A stretch of DNA of 7,813 nt from Clostridia bacterium (GTDB lineage Bacteria; Bacillota; Clostridia; Christensenellales; Borkfalkiaceae), in NCBI GenBank assembly GCA_017646555.1, contig JAGCMG010000147.1, positions 1 through 7,813 of the forward strand, read 5' to 3'. The notes beneath the pieces are model-generated. The model saw only the letters and a list, made by a program, of their open reading frames with translations. It searched no databases and was not told the origin of the DNA. The position numbers and the translations under genes are program-made. Each line of letters begins with the position of its first letter. The first letter of the stretch is position 1. Positions 1 through 5,415 of the stretch are shown here, piece after piece.

Positions 1-261
1 GACGACGACCCACGTGCTTGCTACTTTAAGCAAGTTAAAAACGGTAAACTTATGCGTATGGCACTCATCTTAAAACTTTTAGGTGAAGTTGACAAAACTG
101 CACCTATTTGTGAAGACGAGTTAGTTGAAGGCGTGTATACTTGTAAAAACCCAAGATGTATAACTTCAACCGAACAAGAAATTAAACATATTTTCAAATT
201 AGTTAATAAGGAAAAGAATATTCACCGTTGTATATACTGTGAAAAACGCCCTGAAGATTAA
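1..261 (+). CDS. pyrB: Aspartate carbamoyltransferase, PyrB catalytic C-terminus fused to PyrI zinc domain (5' partial)
   Basis: The reading frame is open from the first base and ends at TAA 259-261. The first ~30 residues (DDDPRACYFKQVKNGKLMRMALILKLL) match the C-terminal helix of the ATCase catalytic chain, which condenses aspartate and carbamoyl phosphate in pyrimidine synthesis. About 20 residues later comes a four-cysteine zinc module, C-x4-C-x23-C-x2-C (codons at 142, 157, 229, 238). Its spacing and its CxYCEK ending are those of the PyrI zinc domain that bonds regulatory to catalytic chains in E. coli ATCase. The PyrI nucleotide-binding (allosteric) domain is absent between the two parts. 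It could only lie upstream, out of view. The in-frame ATG at 52 is internal and not the start, because the catalytic-chain homology begins before it. Full PyrB-PyrI fusions are known in Thermotoga and Treponema. This junction looks shorter. Confidence 0.85.
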   Translation, partial: DDDPRACYFKQVKNGKLMRMALILKLLGEVDKTAPICEDELVEGVYTCKNPRCITSTEQEIKHIFKLVNKEKNIHRCIYCEKRPED

Positions 262-275
262 AAATTAATAGATAT

Positions 276-308
276 AAAAAGGAGCAAGTGAAAAAACTTG
301 CTCTTTTT
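276..308 (+). terminator. Rho-independent terminator of the pyrB-type gene
   Basis: An 8-bp perfect stem (GAGCAAGT 282-289 with ACTTGCTC 296-303) has a 6-nt A-rich loop. It is followed by five T, which pair with the A-run before the stem. It lies 14 nt after the stop codon. The A-run on its left side could give weak termination in the opposite direction too. Confidence 0.9.
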
Positions 309-351
309 AATTTAAAATTATAAAAAAAATTTTTATTGTTAATAAAAAAAG

Positions 352-379
352 TTGACTTTAAGAGAAGAAATGATATAAT
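352..379 (+). promoter_or_regulatory. Sigma-A type promoter with extended -10, upstream of the exported-protein cassette
   Basis: The -35 box is TTGACT (352-357) and the -10 box is TATAAT (374-379), with 16 bp between them. A TG at 371-372 makes an extended -10 (TGNTATAAT). An A/T-tract region at 310-350 may act as an UP element. The expected transcription start is near 386, giving a leader of roughly 27 nt. This is the only convincing promoter seen in the window. Confidence 0.85.
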
Positions 380-390
380 TTATTATATCA
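371..390. promoter_or_regulatory. Perfect inverted repeat over the -10 box, candidate operator
   Basis: The arms TGATATAAT (371-379) and ATTATATCA (382-390) are exact reverse complements separated by two T. The palindrome covers the -10 hexamer and the predicted start site. A protein bound there would block RNA polymerase, so a repressor operator is the natural reading. AT-rich DNA produces such palindromes more easily by chance, and the overlap with TATAAT supplies part of the match. No regulator gene is visible in the window. Confidence 0.4.
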
Positions 391-412
391 ATATATTTTC
401 AAGGAGAAAATT

Positions 413-1027
413 ATGAAAAAATTAAGCATTTTAATTGCACTTTTCTTAGTTGCAACAATCGGTGGCGTATACGCAACTTGGTCGTATGCCGGCACTAACG
501 ACATTGCAGACGCTTTTGCAGAAGCAAAAGTTACCATTGCTGACGTAGAACTTCTCGGCGCTAATGGTGTTTACAAAGTTGAATCTAACTTGGTTCTTAT
601 CGTAGACCAAAAGAACACTGAACACCATGCTGAACTTCTTTTTCAAAGCAATAATAATGAAGAAATTTTCTTAAAGGTTACTTTTACCGCTGCAGTTAAC
701 GCTCCGCAAGATATTAAAGATAACGGCGTTAAATCAGAACTTTATTTTGGTACTTCTGCTGAAATGAAGTATGATGGTAAAGATATTTTCTGGTTCTCTA
801 ACACTGGTAATGGCACACTTGATAACGAATTTACTTGGACAAATGAAGGTAACGGCGTATTTACTTACACTTTGGACGTAGATGATTTAAAAGCAATGAT
901 TAAACTTAACGACGAAAACGGAACCGTTCCATTTGTTCTTGACACTAAAGCAAAACATGATGATTTTAGAGAAAATGGTTTAAAAGGCAATATCGTTATT
1001 CGTGTAACAGACGGTACTGTTAACTAA
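413..1027 (+). CDS. Small exported protein with SipW-cognate-type signal peptide (cassette substrate 1)
   Basis: This is a 204-residue protein. The start is supported by AAGGAG at 401-406, six bases before ATG. Residues 1-21 form a short signal peptide: MKK, a hydrophobic core at 4-16, then GGVYA. The likely cleavage is after A21 (V-Y-A), leaving TWSYAGTNDIADAF as the new N-terminus. The layout resembles that of TasA/camelysin-type proteins, where GGGTWA is followed by AF and an ND/DT-type segment. The mature part is acidic, rich in Asn, Asp, Thr and aromatic residues, and looks beta-rich. It has no cysteine, LPXTG motif or C-terminal membrane segment, so it should be secreted or matrix-associated. 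Specific function is not recognised. The neighbouring signal peptidase, and a second gene with the same signal-peptide end, make it a probable substrate of that enzyme. Strong promoter and ribosome-binding signals suggest high expression. Confidence 0.85.
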   Translation: MKKLSILIALFLVATIGGVYATWSYAGTNDIADAFAEAKVTIADVELLGANGVYKVESNLVLIVDQKNTEHHAELLFQSNNNEEIFLKVTFTAAVNAPQDIKDNGVKSELYFGTSAEMKYDGKDIFWFSNTGNGTLDNEFTWTNEGNGVFTYTLDVDDLKAMIKLNDENGTVPFVLDTKAKHDDFRENGLKGNIVIRVTDGTVN

Positions 1028-1029
1028 TT

Positions 1030-1046
1030 ATAACTAAAAAAGTTAT
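1030..1046 (+). other. Small hairpin just after the substrate 1 stop codon
   Basis: A 6-bp stem, ATAACT (1030-1035) with AGTTAT (1041-1046), encloses five A. It is not followed by a U-run, so it is unlikely to be a terminator by itself. It could protect the 3' end of the substrate 1 transcript, but the stem is weak and may be chance. Confidence 0.3.
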
Positions 1047-1055
1047 GAATAAACA

Positions 1056-1094
1056 AAACCAGCCGTAAAACTACGGCTGGTTTATGTGCTTTTT
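1056..1094 (+). terminator. Strong intercistronic hairpin with imperfect U-tract, probably a leaky terminator
   Basis: A 12-bp perfect stem, AAACCAGCCGTA (1056-1067) with its complement (1072-1083), has a 4-nt AAAC loop. The tract after it is TTTATGTGC and then five T at 1090-1094, so the U-run is interrupted. No promoter is evident before the next gene. The likely effect is partial termination, or 3'-end protection of the upstream message, lowering read-through into the peptidase gene. Confidence 0.7.
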
Positions 1095-1126
1095 AAAAGA
1101 TTATATTTTTACGACTAACAAAAGAT

Positions 1127-2104
1127 ATGACAAGATACGAAATATACGTCTTTATTTTATGTTTAATCGTATTTTTGCTTTTAACGGGGCTTGCAATATT
1201 TTCTATTGCGTTAATAGTAAAATTAACGTTAAAACTTATTCGTTCCGGGGCTGAAGACGATAAACTAAAAAAAGAAGCGGAAAAAGAAAAACTAAAAAAA
1301 TCAAGCAGATTTTCAAAAGTGATAGACTATGGTATATCGCTTATTTTGTGCTTGTTTTTTGCGGGTTTGTTTTCAGTATCTACATATATTAATTGCACGC
1401 AAAACACGTATTTTGAAGACGTTCCAACTTATCGCGTAGTTGAGTCTGGCTCGATGGCTAAAAAGCACGCAAAGAATAAATATTTATTTGATAATAACTT
1501 AAACAACCAGTTTGATACTTTTTCGCTTATTGCGACGTATAAAATACCAGACGAGTTTGAACTTAAACTTTATGATATAGTCGTTTACGAAGTTGACGAT
1601 ATTTTACTCGTTCATAGAATAGTTGGTATTGAAGAGCCTAATGAAAAGCATCCTGATTGTCGTTACTTTTTATTACAAGGTGACGCTGTTGAAGCCCCTG
1701 ACCGTTTCCCAGTATTATATTCTCAAATGCGTGGTATATACAAAGGGGAAAATATTCCGTTTGTCGGAAGTTTCGTATTATTCTTGCAATCACCTGCTGG
1801 CTGGCTCTGTATGTTGTTAGTAGTATTTGCGATAATCGCAACGCCTATTATTGAAAACATCATTAAAAAGGCAAAGAGAGCGCGTCTTGCGTTACTTGCC
1901 GCGTTGCTTGCTGAAACTGAAAACGCTAAAGAGCCTGAACCTATCGTTATTGAAAAAGTTGTTCAAGTACCAGTACCTGTGGCAATGCCGGTTGCAATGC
2001 CGGTGGTTATGCCTGTCGCCGTTGGCGTACCTGTAGCACTCGTTCAACAACAGCAACAATCAACTGAAGAAAATAAGCCGGAGCCGAATAAAAATGAAAA
2101 GTAA
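1127..2104 (+). CDS. sipW: Signal peptidase I, SipW / archaeal-ER (Ser-His) type, with extended tail
   Basis: This is a 325-residue membrane peptidase that removes signal peptides outside the membrane. Box B is ESGSM with catalytic Ser109. The residue that is Lys in ordinary bacterial SPase I is His163 (LVHRIVGI), and an acidic box follows (QGDAVEAPD, Asp186 and Asp192). This Ser/His pattern marks the SipW and archaeal/eukaryotic class. Membrane segments lie at about 8-36, 66-88 and 223-245. The first, plus the charged Lys/Glu linker at 41-62, is extra to a typical SipW of about 190 residues. The C-terminal 80 residues should be cytoplasmic: basic (246-252), then V/P/A/M repeats (281-304), five Gln, and a charged end. 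No Shine-Dalgarno site precedes ATG 1127, but an in-frame stop at 1094-1096 and no other Met before 110 fix the start. It lies between two genes with matching signal peptides, which are its probable substrates. Confidence 0.88.
   Translation: MTRYEIYVFILCLIVFLLLTGLAIFSIALIVKLTLKLIRSGAEDDKLKKEAEKEKLKKSSRFSKVIDYGISLILCLFFAGLFSVSTYINCTQNTYFEDVPTYRVVESGSMAKKHAKNKYLFDNNLNNQFDTFSLIATYKIPDEFELKLYDIVVYEVDDILLVHRIVGIEEPNEKHPDCRYFLLQGDAVEAPDRFPVLYSQMRGIYKGENIPFVGSFVLFLQSPAGWLCMLLVVFAIIATPIIENIIKKAKRARLALLAALLAETENAKEPEPIVIEKVVQVPVPVAMPVAMPVVMPVAVGVPVALVQQQQQSTEENKPEPNKNEK
1979..2038 (+). repeat. Imperfect 12-bp tandem repeat in the signal peptidase tail
   Basis: Successive 12-base units encode VAMP, VAMP, VVMP, VAVG and VPVA (residues 285-304). 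The first two units differ by a single base (GTGGCAATGCCG and GTTGCAATGCCG) and the others have drifted. They follow a VPVP stretch and precede five Gln codons. The repeat lies in the predicted cytoplasmic tail, outside the catalytic domain. It is the kind of tract that can change length by slippage. Confidence 0.65.
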
Positions 2105-2762
2105 GACGTTTATTCGAGTGCTACTTGGTGTTTTAGCGTTAGTTTCGGTGGTTTCAACCGTTGGGGTATACGCGACTTGGGGTTATGCTTACAGCGCCGA
2201 TATTGAAGATAGTAGTTTTTATTTAGATACAGGCATTGTTGAGTTTTACTATAAGCCTGAAGAAGTTTTACCTAATGATGAAGAGGCTAATGAGGCGCAT
2301 AGTAATCACTTAGTCCTTATTCGAAATATTATAAGTGATACGAGTTATAATATCAACGACGGCTCTAAAAAGGTAATACACGAGTATCTTGGTGATTTCG
2401 GTGTACTATATGGTAACTATAACGCGACTTCGGGTGGTACGTTAAAGAAAGTATTGGTAGGTCAATCACCAGAGGCGGCTAACGTTCAGTTTATGATGAA
2501 AAAAGTTAGCGATACTGAGTATAACACGTATAGTTTTAGTGAACAAGATTTAGCAAATGCACAAAGGAATAATTTCCGTTTGCCAGACGGTTATATAGAA
2601 GTATATAAAACCATTATGGAATATATCGAAGATGAAGATGGTGAAATGCGCTGGGTGGCAACAAGGTCATATAAAGGCCGTGCGCAAACCGGTACTTGTA
2701 GTGTTGGGGAAAAGAACAAAACCGTATTTTCAATACGATACGATACTTGGATAGAAGACTAA
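2094..2762 (+). CDS. Small exported protein with the same signal-peptide end (cassette substrate 2)
   Basis: This is a 222-residue protein. ATG 2094 overlaps the last 11 bases of the peptidase gene. A weak GGAG at 2080-2083 sits ten bases upstream, so translation is probably coupled to the peptidase. The signal peptide spans residues 1-27 (MKSKTFIR, hydrophobic core, STVGVYA) with predicted cleavage after A27, leaving TWGYAYSADIED. The GVYATW-x-YA junction is shared with the first cassette protein, and the DNA there is also similar. The rest of the two proteins does not obviously match by eye. The mature part is acidic, with many Tyr, Asn and Ser residues and one Cys (in TGTCSVGEKNK). It has no anchor or sorting signal. 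By position it corresponds to the gene after sipW in tapA-sipW-tasA operons, but it is not recognisably TasA. A secreted surface or matrix component is the best guess. Confidence 0.83.
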   Translation: MKSKTFIRVLLGVLALVSVVSTVGVYATWGYAYSADIEDSSFYLDTGIVEFYYKPEEVLPNDEEANEAHSNHLVLIRNIISDTSYNINDGSKKVIHEYLGDFGVLYGNYNATSGGTLKKVLVGQSPEAANVQFMMKKVSDTEYNTYSFSEQDLANAQRNNFRLPDGYIEVYKTIMEYIEDEDGEMRWVATRSYKGRAQTGTCSVGEKNKTVFSIRYDTWIED

Positions 2763-2773
2763 AAAATTATATA

Positions 2774-2809
2774 AAAAAAGCAAGGTTATTACGTAAACCT
2801 TGCTTTTTT
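2774..2809. terminator. Bidirectional rho-independent terminator between converging operons
   Basis: An 8-bp stem, GCAAGGTT (2780-2787) with AACCTTGC (2796-2803), is flanked by an A-run on the left and six T on the right that extend the pairing. The loop is 8 nt. On the plus strand it ends the exported-protein cassette. Read on the minus strand, the same hairpin ends in seven T and closes the rnf operon, whose last stop is at 2830. Confidence 0.9.
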
Positions 2810-2829
2810 GTTTGATAAAATATTGAATT

Positions 2830-3645
2830 TTATAATTCTTTAATAATTTTTCTTGGGCATTTAGCGACGCAAGTTTTACAGCCTGAACATTTACTATAAT
2901 CAATAACGGCAAGGTTATCAATTAAAGAGATAGCGTTTTTAGGGCAGTTTTTAACGCATAAACCACAGCCTATGCAACCTACTTTACAAGCAGTTAAAAC
3001 TTCTTTACCCTTGCATTTAGAAGAACACGCCACGAACACGCTAGCCGAACGGGGAACAAGTTCAATAATCTTTTTAGGGCAAGCCTTTGCGCAAGCCGAA
3101 CATCCACCACAAAGCCTTTTATCAACTTTTGCCACGCCGTTATTCGTTTCAATAGCGTCAGCAGTACAAACTAACGCGCAACTACCACCAGAAAGACAAG
3201 CAAAGTTACAAATTTTATCGCCGTTGAACGCTGTGTTTTTTGCTTCACAAGAAAGATTTCCAACGTATTCAAACATTTTGCCAGCCGTATCTTTATCACC
3301 GGAGCATTTAACCACCGCCATTTTAGGTTCGCTATCGCCAACGGCTACGCCAAGAATTTTACCGATTTGAGTTTTGTTTTCTTTTGAAGTTGACGCGCAC
3401 GCGTTCATTTCTGCTCTATTTTCAACTAACGCTTTTGCAAAATCTGCACAACCTGCAAATCCACAACCACCACAGTTTGCGCCGGAAAGTTTTTCTTGTA
3501 CTTGACCTATTCTTTCGTCTTCTTCAACCTTGCAAACTTTACCTACGAGTAAAATAAGAAGGGTAAAAACGATTGAAAGCACGGCTAAAATGCCTAAAAC
3601 TATAAGTAAACTTGACCAATTTATAGGTGCTAATAAATTTATCAT
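2830..3645 (-). CDS. rnfB: RnfB, iron-sulfur subunit (ferredoxin entry) of the Rnf complex
   Basis: This is a 271-residue protein. A single N-terminal membrane segment (about 12-35) is followed by a four-cysteine [4Fe-4S] motif, CGGCGFAGC plus C83 (C58, C61, C66, C83). The C-terminal half is a string of ferredoxin modules: C-x3-C-x5-C-x3-C in KICNFACLSGGSCALVC, then CGGCSACAKACP, CKVGCIGCGLCVKNCP and CSGCKTCVAKCP. In Rnf, RnfB takes electrons from reduced ferredoxin at the cytoplasmic face and passes them to the membrane part. The length suits clostridial RnfB. It is the last gene of the operon, 13 nt after rnfA, with a G-rich ribosome site (AAGGGGG, complement of 3654-3660) overlapping the rnfA stop. 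All expected cysteines are present, so it should be functional. Confidence 0.96.
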   Translation of the reverse strand: MINLLAPINWSSLLIVLGILAVLSIVFTLLILLVGKVCKVEEDERIGQVQEKLSGANCGGCGFAGCADFAKALVENRAEMNACASTSKENKTQIGKILGVAVGDSEPKMAVVKCSGDKDTAGKMFEYVGNLSCEAKNTAFNGDKICNFACLSGGSCALVCTADAIETNNGVAKVDKRLCGGCSACAKACPKKIIELVPRSASVFVACSSKCKGKEVLTACKVGCIGCGLCVKNCPKNAISLIDNLAVIDYSKCSGCKTCVAKCPRKIIKEL

Positions 3646-3653
3646 ACTTTTAA

Positions 3654-3660
3654 CCCCCTT
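3654..3660 (-). promoter_or_regulatory. G-rich ribosome-binding site of rnfB
   Basis: On the minus strand this reads AAGGGGG, eight bases before the rnfB ATG, and it overlaps the rnfA stop codon (3659-3661). One A of the usual AAGGAGG is a G, which still allows G-U pairing with 16S rRNA. Confidence 0.7.
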
Positions 3661-4264
3661 AAATTGAAATCATAGAGAACACGTAAAAAGCCATAGCGAT
3701 AAAGCACGCAGTAAGCATAGCGATAGGGAAACCTTTTAGGTGTTTGTTGTAATTTGTGGTTTTAAGTTTTTCTCTTAAACCACTCATAATAACGATAGCA
3801 ATTGTAAAACCGATACCACCGAAGAACCCGTATGCAACAGAGTTTAATAATCCCATTTCAGTAAGCCCGAAAGCGCTTGCCGTGCCAGCGTCAATTACAA
3901 GTTCAGCAACGCCCAAAACGGCACAGTTAGTAGTGATAAGTGGTAAGTATATACCCATGGCGTTATATAAAGTCGGTGAAAACTTTTTCAAAACAGCCTC
4001 AATCATTTGTACTAACGACGCTATAACGAAAATAAATACGATAACTTCTAAATAGTCAAGGTTAAGAGGCGTTAAAACGTACATGTAGATAGGGTAGGTA
4101 ATAAGGCAAGTTATCGTCATAACGAAAGTTACTGCAATCCCCATACCGAGTGCGCTTTTGGTATCTTTAGAAACGCCTAAAAAAGGGCAAATACCTAAAA
4201 ACTGAACGACTACAAAGTTATTAATAAACATTGCCGTAACGGCGATAAGTAAAATCGTACCCAT
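3659..4264 (-). CDS. rnfA: RnfA, integral membrane subunit of the Rnf complex
   Basis: This 201-residue, very hydrophobic protein has about six membrane segments. The hallmark cysteines are C26 (GICPFLGVS) and C114 (TTNCAVLG). In the RnfA/RnfE (NqrE/NqrD) family these sit on half-helices of opposite topology and, together with the pair in RnfE, hold an iron-sulfur centre inside the membrane. That centre carries electrons across it. The assignment as RnfA rather than RnfE rests on its position next to rnfB and on TTNCAVLG in place of the NCIILGRAE signature of RnfE. It begins 3 nt after rnfE, with a GGGGG-type ribosome site inside the end of rnfE. The start MGTILLIAVTAMFINNFV is standard for the family. 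Confidence 0.95.
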   Translation of the reverse strand: MGTILLIAVTAMFINNFVVVQFLGICPFLGVSKDTKSALGMGIAVTFVMTITCLITYPIYMYVLTPLNLDYLEVIVFIFVIASLVQMIEAVLKKFSPTLYNAMGIYLPLITTNCAVLGVAELVIDAGTASAFGLTEMGLLNSVAYGFFGGIGFTIAIVIMSGLREKLKTTNYNKHLKGFPIAMLTACFIAMAFYVFSMISI

Positions 4265-4267
4265 ATT

Positions 4268-4882
4268 TTAGACCCCCTTTTTAAGTTTTGCTCTGCGAGT
4301 AAATTTATTGATACAATAATTAAATAAAGCAATAAATACACCGTAAGTAAAGAACGCACCTGCGCTTGATGAGAAGAACCCGATAGAGAAATCAAACAAG
4401 GTAATTCCGAACACAGCGCCAGAGCCCAAAAACTCTCTCACTAAACCCATAAGGGTGATAGAAATGGTAAAGCCAAGACCCATAAATAAGCCGTCTAACG
4501 CCGAGTCTAAAACAGGATTTTTCGACGCAAAACTTTCTGCTCTACCAAGTATTATACAGTTAACTACTATAAGTGGTAAATACACGCCCAAAGTATCGTA
4601 AAGGGACGGAATAAACTTATCAAGCGCAAGTTTAACAATCGTAACGAAAGTCGCAATAATTAAAACGAATACAGGAATTCTTATAGCGTTAGGAATAATC
4701 TTTTTAAGCAAAGAGATTAAAACATTAGAACAAATTAAAACGAAAGTTACAGCAAGTCCCATACCAATACCGTTCATAGCCGCAGTGGTTAACGCTAAGG
4801 TCGGGCAAGTCCCTAAAACAAGTTTAAGGGTAGGGTTTTCTTTAATTAAACCGTCGGTAGCAATTTTAGTAAATTTTCCCAT
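4268..4882 (-). CDS. rnfE: RnfE, integral membrane subunit of the Rnf complex
   Basis: This 204-residue protein has about six membrane segments. The N-terminus (FTKIATDGLIKENPTLKLVLGTCPTLA) and the motif VNCIILGRAESFASKNPVLDSALDG are the RnfE/NqrD signatures. C26 and C109 are the conserved membrane cysteines that pair with those of RnfA around the buried iron-sulfur centre. A GxGFT-type segment in the second half (MGLGFTISITLMGLVREFLGSG) is also typical. The gene starts 2 nt after rnfG and ends 3 nt before rnfA, so translation is likely coupled. No anomaly is seen. Confidence 0.96.
   Translation of the reverse strand: MGKFTKIATDGLIKENPTLKLVLGTCPTLALTTAAMNGIGMGLAVTFVLICSNVLISLLKKIIPNAIRIPVFVLIIATFVTIVKLALDKFIPSLYDTLGVYLPLIVVNCIILGRAESFASKNPVLDSALDGLFMGLGFTISITLMGLVREFLGSGAVFGITLFDFSIGFFSSSAGAFFTYGVFIALFNYCINKFTRRAKLKKGV
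4273..4280 (-). promoter_or_regulatory. G-rich ribosome-binding site of rnfA
   Basis: On the minus strand this reads AAAGGGGG, eight bases before the rnfA ATG and inside the last codons of rnfE. Confidence 0.65.
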
Positions 4883-4884
4883 TT

Positions 4885-5415
4885 TTAACCCCCTAATCTG
4901 TTAATAAAATCAATAGCAGTTTTTACTGCGTTTATGCCTGCTGTGGACGACATTGACGCACCCGTTACGACTGAAACGTCACCAACGGTAGTGCTATTCA
5001 CGTTTGCAAACTTATTATAAAGCGAAGTTAATTGCGACATAAGCGTTTGCGAAGTGTAGCCGTTTAACACAGCCTTTTTAACCGTTGCCGTACCATCAAC
5101 AATAGTGATAGAAATATCAAGCGTAACCGTTCCGTTAGAGTAACCTTTTTTACCGGTTGATTGAACTAAATAATCGCCGTTTTTAAGTTTGTAGCAACTT
5201 TTAATTTCGCCAAAATCGGTTTTATAATCAGCGTCTATAACTTGTTCAATTTCGGTAACGCCAGCGCCGTAAATTTTATCAATAGAGCGCTGAATTCTTT
5301 CCGTATCGGAAACTTTTAATAGGTCTGATAATACTGCTAAAAGCCCACCACAAAGTAAGATAACGGAAAGCATTACGACAACGCACTTAAAAGCGTTAGA
5401 CTTAAATAATTTCAT
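4885..5415 (-). CDS. rnfG: RnfG, FMN-binding periplasmic-type subunit of the Rnf complex
   Basis: This is a 176-residue protein. One N-terminal membrane segment (about 9-30) is followed by an extracytoplasmic FMN-binding domain. The flavin attachment segment near the C-terminus reads DVSVVTGASMSSTAGINAVKTAI (T151-G-A-S154). The family consensus is [S/T]GAT-x-[S/T], with FMN joined through a phosphoester to the last Thr, so the acceptor here would be Ser154. The hydrophobic GYTSQTL/AGINAV surroundings fit the family. RnfG relays electrons from the membrane centre to RnfD. It has a canonical AAAGGAGG site (complement of 5423-5430), and its ATG overlaps the rnfD stop by one base (TAATG). At 176 residues it is slightly short but complete. 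Confidence 0.92.
   Translation of the reverse strand: MKLFKSNAFKCVVVMLSVILLCGGLLAVLSDLLKVSDTERIQRSIDKIYGAGVTEIEQVIDADYKTDFGEIKSCYKLKNGDYLVQSTGKKGYSNGTVTLDISITIVDGTATVKKAVLNGYTSQTLMSQLTSLYNKFANVNSTTVGDVSVVTGASMSSTAGINAVKTAIDFINRLGG
4889..4894 (-). promoter_or_regulatory. G-rich ribosome-binding site of rnfE
   Basis: On the minus strand this reads AGGGGG, six bases before the rnfE ATG, within the final codons of rnfG. Confidence 0.6.

Noticed and set aside
52..261. A separate 69-residue gene starting at ATG 52
   Set aside because: The frame is open to base 1 and the residues before ATG 52 match the PyrB C-terminus, so this is the end of a longer gene.
446..646. Minus-strand 66-residue open frame opposite the first exported protein
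   Set aside because: It is antisense to a well-supported gene with promoter and ribosome site, and has no recognisable protein features or start signal.
1079..1107. Possible promoter before the peptidase gene (TATATT at 1102-1107)
   Set aside because: No acceptable -35 lies 16-18 bases upstream, since that stretch is the right arm of the hairpin. The TATATT is common in AT-rich DNA.
1638..1841. Minus-strand and alternative-frame open frames across the signal peptidase gene
   Set aside because: They overlap the catalytic domain of the peptidase, which has all its motifs in the main frame.
2972..3370. Plus-strand 132-residue open frame
   Set aside because: It is the antisense shadow of rnfB, whose cysteine motifs and family match are unambiguous.
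3756..4055. Plus-strand 99-residue open frame
   Set aside because: It is the antisense shadow of rnfA, and its low-complexity hydrophobic pattern follows from the opposite strand.
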